Shown here: one piece after another, positions 50,750-59,939 of the stretch
Position numbering within the stretch: position 1 is the stretch's first letter
Layout: each line of letters begins with the position of its first letter
NCBI RefSeq assembly: GCF_907164555.1
Contig: NZ_CAJQZC010000001.1
Span: forward strand, 62,001 to 126,000
DNA from: Paraburkholderia saeva
GTDB lineage: Bacteria > Pseudomonadota > Gammaproteobacteria > Burkholderiales > Burkholderiaceae
Direction: 5' to 3'
Length of the DNA: 64,000 nt
Program-made: the position numbers and the translations under genes
Notes under the pieces: model-generated
The model's input: only the letters and a program-made list of their open reading frames with translations
Database searches by the model: none
What the model was told of the DNA's origin: nothing

Positions 50750-52021
50750 ATGGACATCACCCAGTACATGACCGACCTCGGCCGCCGCGCACGCCACGCT
50801 TCGCGTGCGATGGCGCGCGCCTCGACGGCTGCGAAGAACGCCGCGCTGGAAGCGGTGGCGAACGCCATCGAGCGCGATGCGGCAACGCTGAAGGCCGCGA
50901 ACGCGCGTGATGTCGCGAAGGCGCGCGAGAAAGGCCACGACGCCGCGTTTATCGACCGTCTCACGCTCTCCGACAAGGCGCTGAAGACGATGGTCGACGG
51001 CCTGCGCCAGGTCGCGGGGCTGCCGGACCCGATCGGTGAAATCAGCAATCTCAAGTTCCGTCCGAGCGGCATTCAGGTCGGCCAGATGCGCGTGCCGCTG
51101 GGTGTGATCGGCATCATCTATGAATCGCGTCCGAACGTGACGATCGACGCCGCTGCGTTGTGTCTGAAGTCCGGCAACGCCACGATCCTGCGCGGCGGCT
51201 CCGAAGCGCTCGAATGCAACACCGCGCTCGCGAAGCTGATCGGCGAAGGGCTGGAAGCCGCCGGCCTGCCGCAGGACGCGGTGCAGGTCGTAGGCACGTC
51301 GGACCGCGCGGCGGTCGGCGTGCTGATCACGATGACGGAATACGTCGACGTGATCGTGCCGCGCGGCGGCAAGAGCCTGATCGCGCGCCTGATGGAAGAA
51401 GCGCGTGTGCCGATGATCAAGCATCTGGACGGCATCTGTCATGTCTACGTCGACGACCGCGCGGATATCGCGAAAGCGCTAAGCGTTTGCGATAACGCCA
51501 AGACGCATCGCTACGGCACCTGCAACACGATGGAAACGCTCGTGGTCGCGCGCGGCATCGCGAATGAGGTGCTGCCGCCGCTCGGCAAGCTGTATCGCAG
51601 CAAGGAAGTCGAACTGCGCGTCGATCCGGAAGCGCGCGCGGTACTCGAAGTGGCGGGCGTCGGCCCGCTCGTCGACGCAACGGAAGAAGACTGGCGCACC
51701 GAATATCTCGCGCCGGTGCTGGCCATCAAGATTGTCGACGGCATCGATGCGGCCATCGAACACATCAACGAATACAGCTCGGCACACACGGATGCGATCG
51801 TCACCGAAGACCACGACCGCGCAATGCGTTTCCTGCGCGAAGTCGATTCGGCGAGCGTGATGGTCAACGCGTCAACGCGTTTCGCGGATGGCTTCGAGTT
51901 CGGCCTCGGCGCGGAAATCGGCATCTCGAACGACAAGCTGCACGCACGCGGACCGGTCGGGCTCGACGGACTGACGTCGATGAAATACGTCGTGCTTGGG
52001 CACGGAGAAGGGCGTCAGTAA
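50750..52021 (+). CDS. proA: Gamma-glutamyl phosphate reductase
   Basis: 423 residues. It reduces gamma-glutamyl phosphate to the semialdehyde in proline synthesis. Aldehyde dehydrogenase fold: [49 protein letters not shown], the catalytic Cys in [15 protein letters not shown], and [22 protein letters not shown]. Directly after its stop (24 bp) begins a unit of different base composition, the ATPase/TOPRIM-like pair. Confidence 0.97.
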   Translation: MDITQYMTDLGRRARHASRAMARASTAAKNAALEAVANAIERDAATLKAANARDVAKAREKGHDAAFIDRLTLSDKALKTMVDGLRQVAGLPDPIGEISNLKFRPSGIQVGQMRVPLGVIGIIYESRPNVTIDAAALCLKSGNATILRGGSEALECNTALAKLIGEGLEAAGLPQDAVQVVGTSDRAAVGVLITMTEYVDVIVPRGGKSLIARLMEEARVPMIKHLDGICHVYVDDRADIAKALSVCDNAKTHRYGTCNTMETLVVARGIANEVLPPLGKLYRSKEVELRVDPEARAVLEVAGVGPLVDATEEDWRTEYLAPVLAIKIVDGIDAAIEHINEYSSAHTDAIVTEDHDRAMRFLREVDSASVMVNASTRFADGFEFGLGAEIGISNDKLHARGPVGLDGLTSMKYVVLGHGEGRQ

Positions 52022-52045
52022 ACAGATATCAAAAAAGGGTTGCCG

Positions 52046-53446
52046 ATGCTTACCAAGCTTAGGGTCAAGGGATTCAAGAGTCTTGAGGATATTACGGTTC
52101 ATTTTGGTCCGTTTACGTGCATTGCGGGCGCAAACGGAGCAGGCAAGTCAAATCTGTTTGATGCGATTGTGTTCTTGAGGGATCTTGCGGATATTCCAAT
52201 TATCGCGGCCGCAAACCGGATTCGCGACCGCGATGGAAAGAAGTCTGGATCCGTGGCATCCATCTTCACCCGCTTTCGTGGTGCGAGCGCCGATACGATG
52301 GAGTTGGAAGCGGAATTTCTGGTTCCAAATACGGTTGTTGACGACTTTGGGCGGCAAGGCGCACCTCGTGTAACTCATCTGCGATACCGGATTGTGCTTA
52401 AGTACGTGCTGGACGAGCAGTTTGGCAGTGAACGTATCGTTCTGATGGACGAGTCCCTCAAATACATTCCGAAGCGTGATTTTCGAAGAAACCTGTTCCC
52501 CCATAGTGATGCGTTTTGGGAGACTGTAAAAGGCGGGACTAAGACTTCCGATTTTATCTCCACTGACGTGAGCGAGTCGGAAAGCAAGCCCATCGTCAAT
52601 ATCCACCAGGATACGGGTAGCGGTAGGCCGGAGCGAATTCCGGCGCTCGGGATGGAGCGGACCGCACTCAGCGGGATTAATACCATTGATCGCCCCACTG
52701 CACTTGCCGCTCGCAGGGAGATGCGCTCGTGGTCGCTGCTTCAGCTGGAACCGTCAGCTTTGAGGCAGCCGGATGACTTCTCGACTCCTGCGGACATTCA
52801 CGTGGCGCCGTCGGGTGCCCACATGCCGGCAACACTGAAGAACCTTGGGAGGGACGCGGAGGTAGCCAATCGACTTTCGGAGCTGATTCCAGACGTCGCT
52901 GAGTTGTCTGTTGAAGTCGACGACAAGCGTGAGTTAAAGACGTTATTTCTCACTAACCGGGATCGTATCAAATACCCCGCGAAGGCATTGTCCGATGGAA
53001 CGCTGCGATTTCTCGCGCTGGCCATCATTCACGCCGACCCGCAAGCAGGTGGTCTCATTTGTCTGGAGGAGCCGGAAAACGGTATTCATCCGTCTCGCGT
53101 ACGGGCCATGACCAGCTTGCTGCGCGACATGGCAGTCGATCCGCAGGAGGCTATTAGTGACAATAATCCACTGCGACAGGTCGTCATCAACACTCACTCG
53201 CCGCTTGTCGTGCAAGAGTTGAGCGCAGAAGATCTCATCGTGTGTCAGCAGTATCGCCATAAAGGAGCCGCGTTCAGCATGTTTGGTTTTTTGTCAAAGA
53301 CATGGCGAACTGCCTTGCAGTCAGAGCAGCCCGCCACTTCTCTCAGCACGCTCCTGGCGTACCTGAATACGGACGAAGCGTCTCCGCAAGGCTCGCTGCC
53401 AACCGTCGGTATGCTCCTTCGAGAGCAGCTTGATCTATTTCATTGA
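52046..53446 (+). CDS. OLD/ABC-type AAA ATPase (AAA_21-like) of a putative defence pair
   Basis: 466 residues from the ATG at 52046 (AAAAAAGGG upstream). It shows a complete ABC-type ATPase: N-terminal LRVKGFKSLEDITVHFGPF as in RecF/SMC-like AAA proteins, Walker A GANGAGKS (28-35), signature-like LSDGTLRF (from 315), Walker B LICLEEPENGIHPSR (337-350), and H-loop NTHSPL (His384). The middle ~250 residues are lineage-specific. No nuclease domain is fused, and the next gene supplies a small TOPRIM-like protein. The base composition is locally low (26 of 60 G+C at 52141-52200). By analogy it may sense phage or act as an ATP-driven trigger; the function is not proven. Confidence 0.85.
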   Translation: MLTKLRVKGFKSLEDITVHFGPFTCIAGANGAGKSNLFDAIVFLRDLADIPIIAAANRIRDRDGKKSGSVASIFTRFRGASADTMELEAEFLVPNTVVDDFGRQGAPRVTHLRYRIVLKYVLDEQFGSERIVLMDESLKYIPKRDFRRNLFPHSDAFWETVKGGTKTSDFISTDVSESESKPIVNIHQDTGSGRPERIPALGMERTALSGINTIDRPTALAARREMRSWSLLQLEPSALRQPDDFSTPADIHVAPSGAHMPATLKNLGRDAEVANRLSELIPDVAELSVEVDDKRELKTLFLTNRDRIKYPAKALSDGTLRFLALAIIHADPQAGGLICLEEPENGIHPSRVRAMTSLLRDMAVDPQEAISDNNPLRQVVINTHSPLVVQELSAEDLIVCQQYRHKGAAFSMFGFLSKTWRTALQSEQPATSLSTLLAYLNTDEASPQGSLPTVGMLLREQLDLFH

Positions 53447-53461
53447 ACACAGGGAGCTTCA

Positions 53462-54070
53462 GTGCGTTTGATTCGTTACACGCTCCTTGCAGATGGACGT
53501 TCTGATTCGAGTCTGTTGCCTATTATTCAGTGGGTTGTTGAAGAGAATTTTCAGGATTTTGCGACGCAGTCGGCGTTTGCGCTCGACGGAATTCCGCCGC
53601 CGTCAGAGGGGCTACGTCGACGAGTCGATGCCGCGATTGCACTTTACAACTGCGATTTACTGTTCGTTCACCGTGATGCGGAGCGCGAACCTTACGCCGT
53701 CCGTCGCCGCGAGCTGGATGAAGCGCTAGTTGGACTTGGAACCAGTTGGGTGCCTGTCATTCCGGTTCGAATGACAGAAGCCTGGTTGTTGGGTGACGAG
53801 GAGGCGATTCGCCGCGCCGCGGAAAATCCGAGAGGCAGAGTTCCGTTACCACTCCCGGTGAACGCGCGATGTGAAGGCCTCCCGGATCCTAAGGAAACAT
53901 TGTTCGGCCTGCTGCGCACTGCGGCCGACCGTCCCGCGCGAAGACCGATCGATGAACGTCGTTGCCGCGCGCGGGTCGCCGAATTGACTTCGAGCTTTGC
54001 GCATCTACGAGATCTCGACTCTTTCAGGCGTTTCGAACGTGACGTCGTCCACGCGCTAAACTTGATCTAA
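53462..54070 (+). CDS. TOPRIM-like small protein (DUF4276/RloB/AbiLii-like), putative effector
   Basis: 202 residues from a GTG at 53462 (GGGAG just upstream). The N-terminal LLADGRSDSSLLPIIQWVVEE has Asp11 and Asp15 where TOPRIM-related proteins keep their first acidic residue. CDLLFVHRDAEREP (Asp72, Glu74) follows as the second acidic strand, and PVRMTEAWLLGDEEAIRRA resembles the E-x-WLL-x-D segment of DUF4276. The C-terminal half is helical and Arg-rich. It begins 15 bp after the ATPase gene and ends 9 bp before hemJ. The family assignment is by recollection of motifs, and the Pfam number should be checked. Confidence 0.72.
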   Translation: MRLIRYTLLADGRSDSSLLPIIQWVVEENFQDFATQSAFALDGIPPPSEGLRRRVDAAIALYNCDLLFVHRDAEREPYAVRRRELDEALVGLGTSWVPVIPVRMTEAWLLGDEEAIRRAAENPRGRVPLPLPVNARCEGLPDPKETLFGLLRTAADRPARRPIDERRCRARVAELTSSFAHLRDLDSFRRFERDVVHALNLI

Positions 54071-54079
54071 GGACCGCCG

Positions 54080-54496
54080 ATGCTCTGGGTGAAGACGTTT
54101 CACATCGTACTGGTTGCTTCCTGGTTTGCCGGGCTGTTCTATCTGCCCCGCATCTTCGTGAATCTGGCGATGGAAACGGAACCCGCCGCAGTCAAACGGC
54201 TCCTGTTCATGGCGCGCAAGCTGTTCCGCTTCATGACGCTGATCGCCGTGCCCGCGCTCGCGTGCGGACTGTGGCTGTGGCTCGCGGTCGGCATCGGAAG
54301 CGGGCAGGGCTGGATTCACGCGAAGGTCGGCGTGGTCGTGCTGCTCATCATCTATCACGCGTATTGCGGCGTCCTGCTGCGCACGTTCGAGCGCGGCCAG
54401 AACAGGCGCTCGGACAGGTGGTACCGGATGTTCAACGAACTCCCGGTCCTCGGCATGCTCGCCGCTGTCGCGCTCGTCGTGATCAAACCGTTCTGA
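54080..54496 (+). CDS. hemJ: HemJ/CopD-family membrane protein (protoporphyrinogen oxidase HemJ)
   Basis: 138 residues with four predicted helices. HemJ-like features are VKTFHIVLVASWFAGLFYLPRIF at the N-terminus (conserved His), RLLFMARKLFRFMTLIAVPA, the His in GWIHAKVGVVVLLIIYHAYCG, and the final FNELPVLGMLAAVALVVIKPF. HemJ oxidises protoporphyrinogen IX in haem synthesis; some annotations call the family CopD. Its stop abuts the convergent hexR stop with no gap (TGATCA). Confidence 0.82.
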   Translation: MLWVKTFHIVLVASWFAGLFYLPRIFVNLAMETEPAAVKRLLFMARKLFRFMTLIAVPALACGLWLWLAVGIGSGQGWIHAKVGVVVLLIIYHAYCGVLLRTFERGQNRRSDRWYRMFNELPVLGMLAAVALVVIKPF

Positions 54497-55390
54497 TCAG
54501 CGCTTCGCCGTGGCCGGTGTATTCGCCGCGGGCTTGTCGGCGCTCGTGGCGGCGTCTTCGATCCGGCGGCGCCGCAATATGTCTTTCGCCTCGGCGAGCT
54601 TGCCGAGCAGTTCCGGCCCAAGCCTGAGGGCCACACCCACCGCCAGAATGTCGCCGATCGCGAGATGCGAGACGCGCGACGTCATCGGCGAAAAAATATC
54701 CGTGTCTTCATCGACGTTTGCATAGAGCCCGATCGTGGCAAGCCGCGCAAGCGGCGAGTTGCCGTGCGTGATCGCGATCACCTTTGCGCCGGCGGCCAGC
54801 GCCGATCGCGCCGCGTCGACGATGTCGCGCGTGCGGCCCGTATTCGAAATCGCGACCACGACGTCGCCCTTGCCCAGCAGCGCAGCCGACATCAGGAACG
54901 TATGCGGATCCGAATAGGCAACGCTCGGCACGCCGAGGCGGAAGAACTTGTGCTGCACGTCGAGCGCCGCGATGCCCGAGCCGCCCGCGCCGTAGAACTC
55001 GATGCGCCGCGCTTCGGCTAAAAGGGCGATCGCCGAGGCAACGCTGTCCGACGACAGGTTGTTGCGCACCTGGATCAGCGCGCCGATCGTCCGGTCGAGC
55101 ACCTTGGCGGCGACGCCCGGCGCCGGTTCGTCCGCGCGCACGTCGCGGTAGACCGCGGGCACTTCGGCCGCAATGCCCTGCGCGAGGCGGATCTTGAATT
55201 CCCGGAAACCCGAAAAACCGAGCGCGTGACAGAAGCGCGCGATCGTCGGCTGGCTCACGCCCGCGCGCGCGGCGACTTCCGTCATCGACAGATCGAGCAC
55301 CTCGCGCGGCGCCTCGATCACGTAGTCGGCCAGCTTGCGCTCGGACGGGCGCAGCTGGTCCCGCATTGCCTCCACCTGGGACAGCATCAT
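54497..55390 (-). CDS. hexR: HexR/RpiR-type transcriptional regulator of the Entner-Doudoroff genes
   Basis: 297 residues from the ATG at 55388-55390 (MMLSQVEAMRDQLRPSERKLA); an in-frame GTG at 55438 is possible. The RpiR-type helix-turn-helix contains LSMTEVAARAGVSQPTIARFCHALGF. The C-terminal SIS sugar-phosphate domain has IEFYGAGGSGIAALDVQHKF and VVVAISNTGRTRDIVDAAR. HexR proteins release DNA when they bind 2-keto-3-deoxy-6-phosphogluconate. It is divergent from edd-eda, with two HexR-like sites between them. Confidence 0.9.
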   Translation of the reverse strand: MMLSQVEAMRDQLRPSERKLADYVIEAPREVLDLSMTEVAARAGVSQPTIARFCHALGFSGFREFKIRLAQGIAAEVPAVYRDVRADEPAPGVAAKVLDRTIGALIQVRNNLSSDSVASAIALLAEARRIEFYGAGGSGIAALDVQHKFFRLGVPSVAYSDPHTFLMSAALLGKGDVVVAISNTGRTRDIVDAARSALAAGAKVIAITHGNSPLARLATIGLYANVDEDTDIFSPMTSRVSHLAIGDILAVGVALRLGPELLGKLAEAKDILRRRRIEDAATSADKPAANTPATAKR

Positions 55391-55445
55391 CGGAAAACTC
55401 GCACTATGCTGAAGAATGCGTGGACTATAGCCGATCACATCGAGA

Positions 55446-55460
55446 TGTACAAAAACTACA
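55446..55460. promoter_or_regulatory. HexR-like operator 1
   Basis: TGTACAAAAACTACA has TGTA/TACA ends and an A-rich middle, close to the HexR consensus TGTARTwwwwAYTACA (from memory). It lies 55 bases upstream of the hexR start, on the hexR side of the intergenic region, suggesting autoregulation. Confidence 0.65.
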
Positions 55461-55578
55461 TATCGGACTGTAGGTGTAATCCCTGGGTTTATTGTGATTT
55501 TGTCTTAAGCGCCGTATGGAAAGGCTTTCAGCGCGATCGCGGTGTGTCGAGACGGGCGTCGTCAGAACGTTGCGGTTG

Positions 55579-55593
55579 TGTAGTTTTTCTACT
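55579..55593. promoter_or_regulatory. HexR-like operator 2
   Basis: TGTAGTTTTTCTACT contains the perfect dyad GTAG-TTTTT-CTAC. Read on the minus strand it shares AAAAACTACA with operator 1. It lies 93 bases before the edd start, appropriate for repression of edd-eda. Confidence 0.65.
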
Positions 55594-55686
55594 AACATCA
55601 CGTGGTCGGCTGCGAAAGCCGTCCCCCCGCGATATCAATCTGGCGCCGCGTACTAGTCCCGCGCAGCCAGCGACGAAGGAGCTTCG

Positions 55687-57549
55687 ATGGTTTCCCCGCA
55701 TCCGCAATTGACGAAGGTCACGCAGCGCGTGATCGAACGCAGCAAGCCCAGCCGCGATGCCTATCTGGCGCGCATCGACCGCGCGCAGGGCAAGTTTCCG
55801 GCGCGCGGCGCGCTGTCGTGCGCAAACCTCGCTCACGGCTTCGCCGGCCTCGAAGGCAAGGAAAAGCTCGCGATCAAGACGATCCGCGAACCGAACATCG
55901 GCATCGTTTCGTCGTACAACGAGATGCTGTCGGCGCATGCGCCGTACAAGAATTTCCCCGACATCATCAAGGTGGCCGCGCGCGAAAACGGCGGCGTGGC
56001 GCAGTTCGCGGGCGGCGTGCCGGCCATGTGCGATGGCGTGACGCAAGGCAACGCGGGCATGGAACTGTCGCTCTTCTCGCGCGAAGTGATCGCGATGAGC
56101 ACGGCCGTCGCGCTTACGCACAACATGTTCGACGCGGCGCTCTGTCTTGGCGTGTGCGACAAGATCGTGCCGGGCCTCCTGATCGGTGCACTCCAGTTCG
56201 GCCATCTGCCGACAATCTTCGTGCCGGCCGGCCCGATGACGAGCGGCCTCTCCAACGACGACAAGGCGAAGATCCGCCAGCAGTTCGCATGCGGCGAAGT
56301 CGGCCGCGATGCGCTGCTCGAGGCGGAAGCGCAGGCGTATCACAGCCACGGCACGTGCACGTTCTACGGCACGGCGAACAGCAACCAGATGTTGATGGAA
56401 GTGATGGGCCTGCATCTGCCGGGTTCGGCGTTCGTCCATCCGCACACGCCGCTGCGCGACGCGCTGACCGCGCAGGCCGCGCGCCGCGTGCTCGATCTTA
56501 CGGCTGAGCGTGGCAACTACACGCCGATCGGCCATGTGATCGACGAGAAGGCGATCGTCAACGGCATCGTCGGTCTGCTGGCCACGGGCGGTTCGACCAA
56601 CCATACGCTGCATCTGGTCGCGATCGCGCGTGCTGCGGGCATCGTGATCGACTGGGACGACTTCGACACGCTGTCGCAGGCTGTGCCGCTCCTCGCCAAG
56701 GTCTATCCGAACGGCAAGGCCGACGTGAACCACTTCCACGCGGCGGGCGGCATGGCGTTTCTGATCCGCAACCTGCTCGAAGACGGCTTGATGCATGAAG
56801 ACGTCAATACGGTTGCCGGTCGCGGCCTGTCGCATTACACCGAAGAGCCGAAGCTGATCGACGGCAAGCTGACGTGGGCGCCGGGCGCTGCCGAAAGCCA
56901 TGACACCAAGGTGCTGCGCAGCATCAAGGAGCCGTTCCAGCCGGATGGCGGCCTGCGTCTGATGCAGGGCAAGCTCGGCCGCGGTGTCATCAAGATTTCG
57001 GCCGTCGCAGCGCAGCATCGCAAGGTGAAGGCGCCGGCCATCGTGTTCGATTCGCAGGAAGCCGTGCAGGAAGCGTTCGACAAAGGCGAGTTGAAGCGCG
57101 ATTTCGTGGCTGTCGTGCGCTTCCAGGGCGCGCGGGCAAACGGCATGCCCGAACTGCATCGTTTGACGCCGCTGCTCGGCGTGTTGCAGGATCAGGGTTT
57201 CCACGTCGCGCTCGTCACCGACGGACGGATGTCCGGCGCGTCGGGCAAGGTGCCGGCGGTGATCCACATTTCGCCGGAAGCGCTGCTTCAAGGGCCGATC
57301 GGCAAGGTGCAGACGGGCGACACGATCGTCATCGATGCAGAAGCGGGCGTGCTCGACGTCGAGATCGATGCGGCCACCTGGGCGGCGCGCGAAGTCGCCC
57401 TGCCGGCGCATCAGGCGGAAAACGAAGTCGGCTTTGGCCGCGAACTGTTCGGTGTCTTCCGGGCTTCGGCGGCGCCGGCGGAGCATGGCGCATCGGTATT
57501 CGGCCCGATGGTCGGCGAAATCCACGCATTGCAGAAACAGGGAGCATGA
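55687..57549 (+). CDS. edd: Phosphogluconate dehydratase
   Basis: 620 residues. It converts 6-phosphogluconate to 2-keto-3-deoxy-6-phosphogluconate, the first step of the Entner-Doudoroff pathway. It is an IlvD/Edd-type Fe-S dehydratase: [79 protein letters not shown] and the C-terminal [19 protein letters not shown]. It ends overlapping the first of two possible eda starts. Confidence 0.96.
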   Translation: MVSPHPQLTKVTQRVIERSKPSRDAYLARIDRAQGKFPARGALSCANLAHGFAGLEGKEKLAIKTIREPNIGIVSSYNEMLSAHAPYKNFPDIIKVAARENGGVAQFAGGVPAMCDGVTQGNAGMELSLFSREVIAMSTAVALTHNMFDAALCLGVCDKIVPGLLIGALQFGHLPTIFVPAGPMTSGLSNDDKAKIRQQFACGEVGRDALLEAEAQAYHSHGTCTFYGTANSNQMLMEVMGLHLPGSAFVHPHTPLRDALTAQAARRVLDLTAERGNYTPIGHVIDEKAIVNGIVGLLATGGSTNHTLHLVAIARAAGIVIDWDDFDTLSQAVPLLAKVYPNGKADVNHFHAAGGMAFLIRNLLEDGLMHEDVNTVAGRGLSHYTEEPKLIDGKLTWAPGAAESHDTKVLRSIKEPFQPDGGLRLMQGKLGRGVIKISAVAAQHRKVKAPAIVFDSQEAVQEAFDKGELKRDFVAVVRFQGARANGMPELHRLTPLLGVLQDQGFHVALVTDGRMSGASGKVPAVIHISPEALLQGPIGKVQTGDTIVIDAEAGVLDVEIDAATWAAREVALPAHQAENEVGFGRELFGVFRASAAPAEHGASVFGPMVGEIHALQKQGA

Positions 57550-57551
57550 AC

Positions 57552-58193
57552 ATGACGCAAAAGACAGTGAGCGAAATCGTCCGCCTGGGTCCGGTCATTC
57601 CGGTTCTGGCGTTCGACTCGGTCGAACAGGGCGAGAACGTGTCGCGTGCGCTGCATGCGGGCGGCGTCAAGGTGCTCGAAATCACGCTGCGCACGGACGC
57701 CGGCCTGAAAGCGATCGAGCGCGCGAGCCAGCTGGCCGAGGACATCGTCGTCGGCGTGGGCACGATTACGCGGCCGGAACAATGCGCGCAGGCGAAAAAA
57801 GCCGGTGCGACGTTCGGCGTCTCGCCGGGTCTCACGAAAGCAATGCACCAGGCCGCGCAGGACGCCGGTTTGCCGTTGCTGCCGGGCGTGATGACCCCGA
57901 CGGACATCATCGCCGCGCTGGAACTCGGCTATGAAATCGTCAAGTTCTTCCCGGCGCAACAGGCCGGGGGCGTGCCGATGCTGCAGGCGTTCAGCGGTCC
58001 GTTCCCGACACTGAAGTTCTGCCCGACCGGTGGCATCACCGCGGAAACCGCGACGCATTTCCTGTCGCTGCCGAACGTGGTGTGCGTCGGCGGTTCGTGG
58101 CTCACGCCGAAGTCGGCACTCGCCGCGCAAAACTGGGACGAAGTCACGCGCCTCGCGCGTGCGGCAAGCCAGCTGGCGGCGCCGTCGCACTGA
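57552..58193 (+). CDS. eda: KDPG aldolase
   Basis: 213 residues from the ATG at 57552, with GGGAG about 8 bases upstream; the ATG at 57546 overlapping the edd TGA is an alternative. It cleaves KDPG to pyruvate and glyceraldehyde 3-phosphate. It is a class I aldolase: PVIPVLAFDSVEQG, the Glu in VLEITLRTDAGL, GVGTITRPEQ, Schiff-base Lys in YEIVKFFPAQQAGG, and KFCPTGGITAETA. It forms the HexR-controlled edd-eda operon. Confidence 0.96.
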   Translation: MTQKTVSEIVRLGPVIPVLAFDSVEQGENVSRALHAGGVKVLEITLRTDAGLKAIERASQLAEDIVVGVGTITRPEQCAQAKKAGATFGVSPGLTKAMHQAAQDAGLPLLPGVMTPTDIIAALELGYEIVKFFPAQQAGGVPMLQAFSGPFPTLKFCPTGGITAETATHFLSLPNVVCVGGSWLTPKSALAAQNWDEVTRLARAASQLAAPSH

Positions 58194-58560
58194 GTCTCGT
58201 TGGCGGGTGGCCGCGCAGTGCTGCGTCGGGCATTGGGTATCACGTGTCCAGCCGGATAGCCTGATTCACGCCGCAGTGCACAAAAGCCTGCGCTGAACGT
58301 GCGATGCGGATGCACGCATGGGTTTTGCCAAAGAAGCCTCGTTGAAACGGTCTGGTGGCCGCGACAAGGAGGCTTCTTTTTTATCCTCAGAATTTCCTGT
58401 CGCGCGCGTCATCTACTACAGTCCATTACAGATAACCTCAACTGACAGTAGAATTCAGCGTCCGCGCGGATTGCCGGCCCGACCGGCGCTGCGTCTGGCT
58501 ATCAACCCGGGTGCCAGCGGCATGATGCATCCATACGAATAAACAACAGGGAGGAGCTTC
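58194..58560. other. 367-bp gap between eda and the gluconate permease
   Basis: It contains the edd-eda terminator (58331-58382) and presumably the promoter of the gluconate permease gene. At 58423-58438 the stretch CCATTACAGATAACCT resembles the TTACcGATAAC core of enteric gluconate-repressor sites, but no GntR-type gluconate repressor is encoded in the window. No gene seen. Confidence 0.5.
58331..58382 (+). terminator. Terminator after edd-eda
   Basis: AAGAAGCCTC (58331-58340) pairs perfectly with GAGGCTTCTT (58369-58378) across a 28-base loop and runs into further T residues. The loop is long for an intrinsic terminator, but the T-tract is good. Confidence 0.65.
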
Positions 58561-59925
58561 ATGGAAGCTGTTCATGGCAGCATGCTGCTGATTTACGCGC
58601 TCATCGCGATTGCGGTACTGATCCTGATGATCACGCGTTTCAAGGTCTATCCGTTTCTCGTCCTGATCATCGTTTCCCTGCTGCTTGGCCTCGCGGTCGG
58701 CATGCCGATGAGTACGATCGTCAAGTCGTTCGAGACCGGTAACGGCAACACGCTCGGTCACATCGCGATTGTCGTCGGCCTTGGCACGATGCTCGGCAAG
58801 ATGATGGCTGAGTCGGGCGGCGCGGAACGCATCGCGACTACGCTGATCGACAAGTTCGGTGAGAAGAACATTCACTGGGCAATGATGGTCGTCGCGATCA
58901 TCGTCGGCTTGCCGGTGTTCTTCGAAGTCGGCTTCGTGCTGCTGATTCCGATTGCGTTCAACGTCGCGAAGCGCACGGGCAAATCGCTGCTGCTGATCGG
59001 CCTGCCGATGGTTGCCGGTCTGTCGGTAGTACACGGTCTGATTCCGCCGCACCCGGCCGCACTGCTCGCCGTGCAGGCGTATCACGCCGACATCGGCAAG
59101 ACGATTGCATATGGTCTGATCGTTGGCGTGCCGACGGCGATCGTCGCGGGTCCGTTGTTCGCGCTTCTGATTCACAAATACATCAAGCTGCCGGAAAACA
59201 ATCCGCTGGCCGCGCAGTTCGTCCACGCCGCTGACAAGGATGAGAAAAAGCGTGACCTGCCGGGCTTCGGCATCACGCTCTTCACGATCCTGCTGCCGGT
59301 GATCCTGATGCTGATCGGCAGCTGGGCCGATCTCGTGTTCGCGCCGAAGACCGTGCCGAACGACCTGCTGCGTTTTGTCGGCACGTCGGACGTCGCGCTG
59401 CTGATTTCGGTGCTCGTCAGCTTCTGGACGTTCGGTGCGAAGCGAGGCTTCAACCGTGAGCAGATCCAGAAGTTCTGCGGCGACTGTCTGGCGCCGATCG
59501 CCGGTATCACGCTGATCGTCGGTGCGGGTGGTGGCTTTGGCCGTGTGCTGATGGATAGCGGCATCTCGAAGCAGATCGTCGAGACGGCGACATCGGCACA
59601 TTTGTCGCCCTTGCTGCTTGGCTGGTTTGTCGCGGCGCTGATCCGTCTCGCGACGGGTTCGGCAACCGTTGCGATGACGACCGCCTGCGGCATCGTCGCG
59701 CCGATCGCGGCGGCGGGCGCCGTGCAGGTCCGGCCCGAACTCCTGGTGCTGGCGACAGGTTCCGGGTCGCTGATCTTTTCGCACGTGAATGACGGCGGCT
59801 TCTGGCTCGTGAAGGAATATTTCGGCATGACGGTGGGCCAGACGTTCAAGACGTGGTCGCTGTGCGAAACCATCATTTCGCTGATGGGTCTTGGTTTGAC
59901 GTTCGCGCTGGCGGCGGTACTGTAA
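58561..59925 (+). CDS. gntT: Gluconate permease, GntP family
   Basis: 454 residues, many hydrophobic helices. It imports gluconate with protons. GntP-family signatures are VYPFLVLIIVSLLLGLAVGM, GHIAIVVGLGTMLGKMMAESGGAERIA (core GLGTMLGKMMAESGG), GLPVFFEVGFVLLIPI, VVHGLIPPHPAALLAV, and near the C-terminus SGSLIFSHVNDGGFWLVKEYF. GGGAGGAG precedes the ATG. Gluconokinase follows by 14 bp, so imported gluconate enters the Edd/Eda route encoded just upstream. Confidence 0.93.
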   Translation: MEAVHGSMLLIYALIAIAVLILMITRFKVYPFLVLIIVSLLLGLAVGMPMSTIVKSFETGNGNTLGHIAIVVGLGTMLGKMMAESGGAERIATTLIDKFGEKNIHWAMMVVAIIVGLPVFFEVGFVLLIPIAFNVAKRTGKSLLLIGLPMVAGLSVVHGLIPPHPAALLAVQAYHADIGKTIAYGLIVGVPTAIVAGPLFALLIHKYIKLPENNPLAAQFVHAADKDEKKRDLPGFGITLFTILLPVILMLIGSWADLVFAPKTVPNDLLRFVGTSDVALLISVLVSFWTFGAKRGFNREQIQKFCGDCLAPIAGITLIVGAGGGFGRVLMDSGISKQIVETATSAHLSPLLLGWFVAALIRLATGSATVAMTTACGIVAPIAAAGAVQVRPELLVLATGSGSLIFSHVNDGGFWLVKEYFGMTVGQTFKTWSLCETIISLMGLGLTFALAAVL

Positions 59926-59939
59926 GTAAGGAGTTTTCG

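Noticed and set aside
55528..57525. A 665-codon minus-strand frame opposite edd
   Set aside because: It is a shadow of edd; edd motifs are complete on the plus strand.
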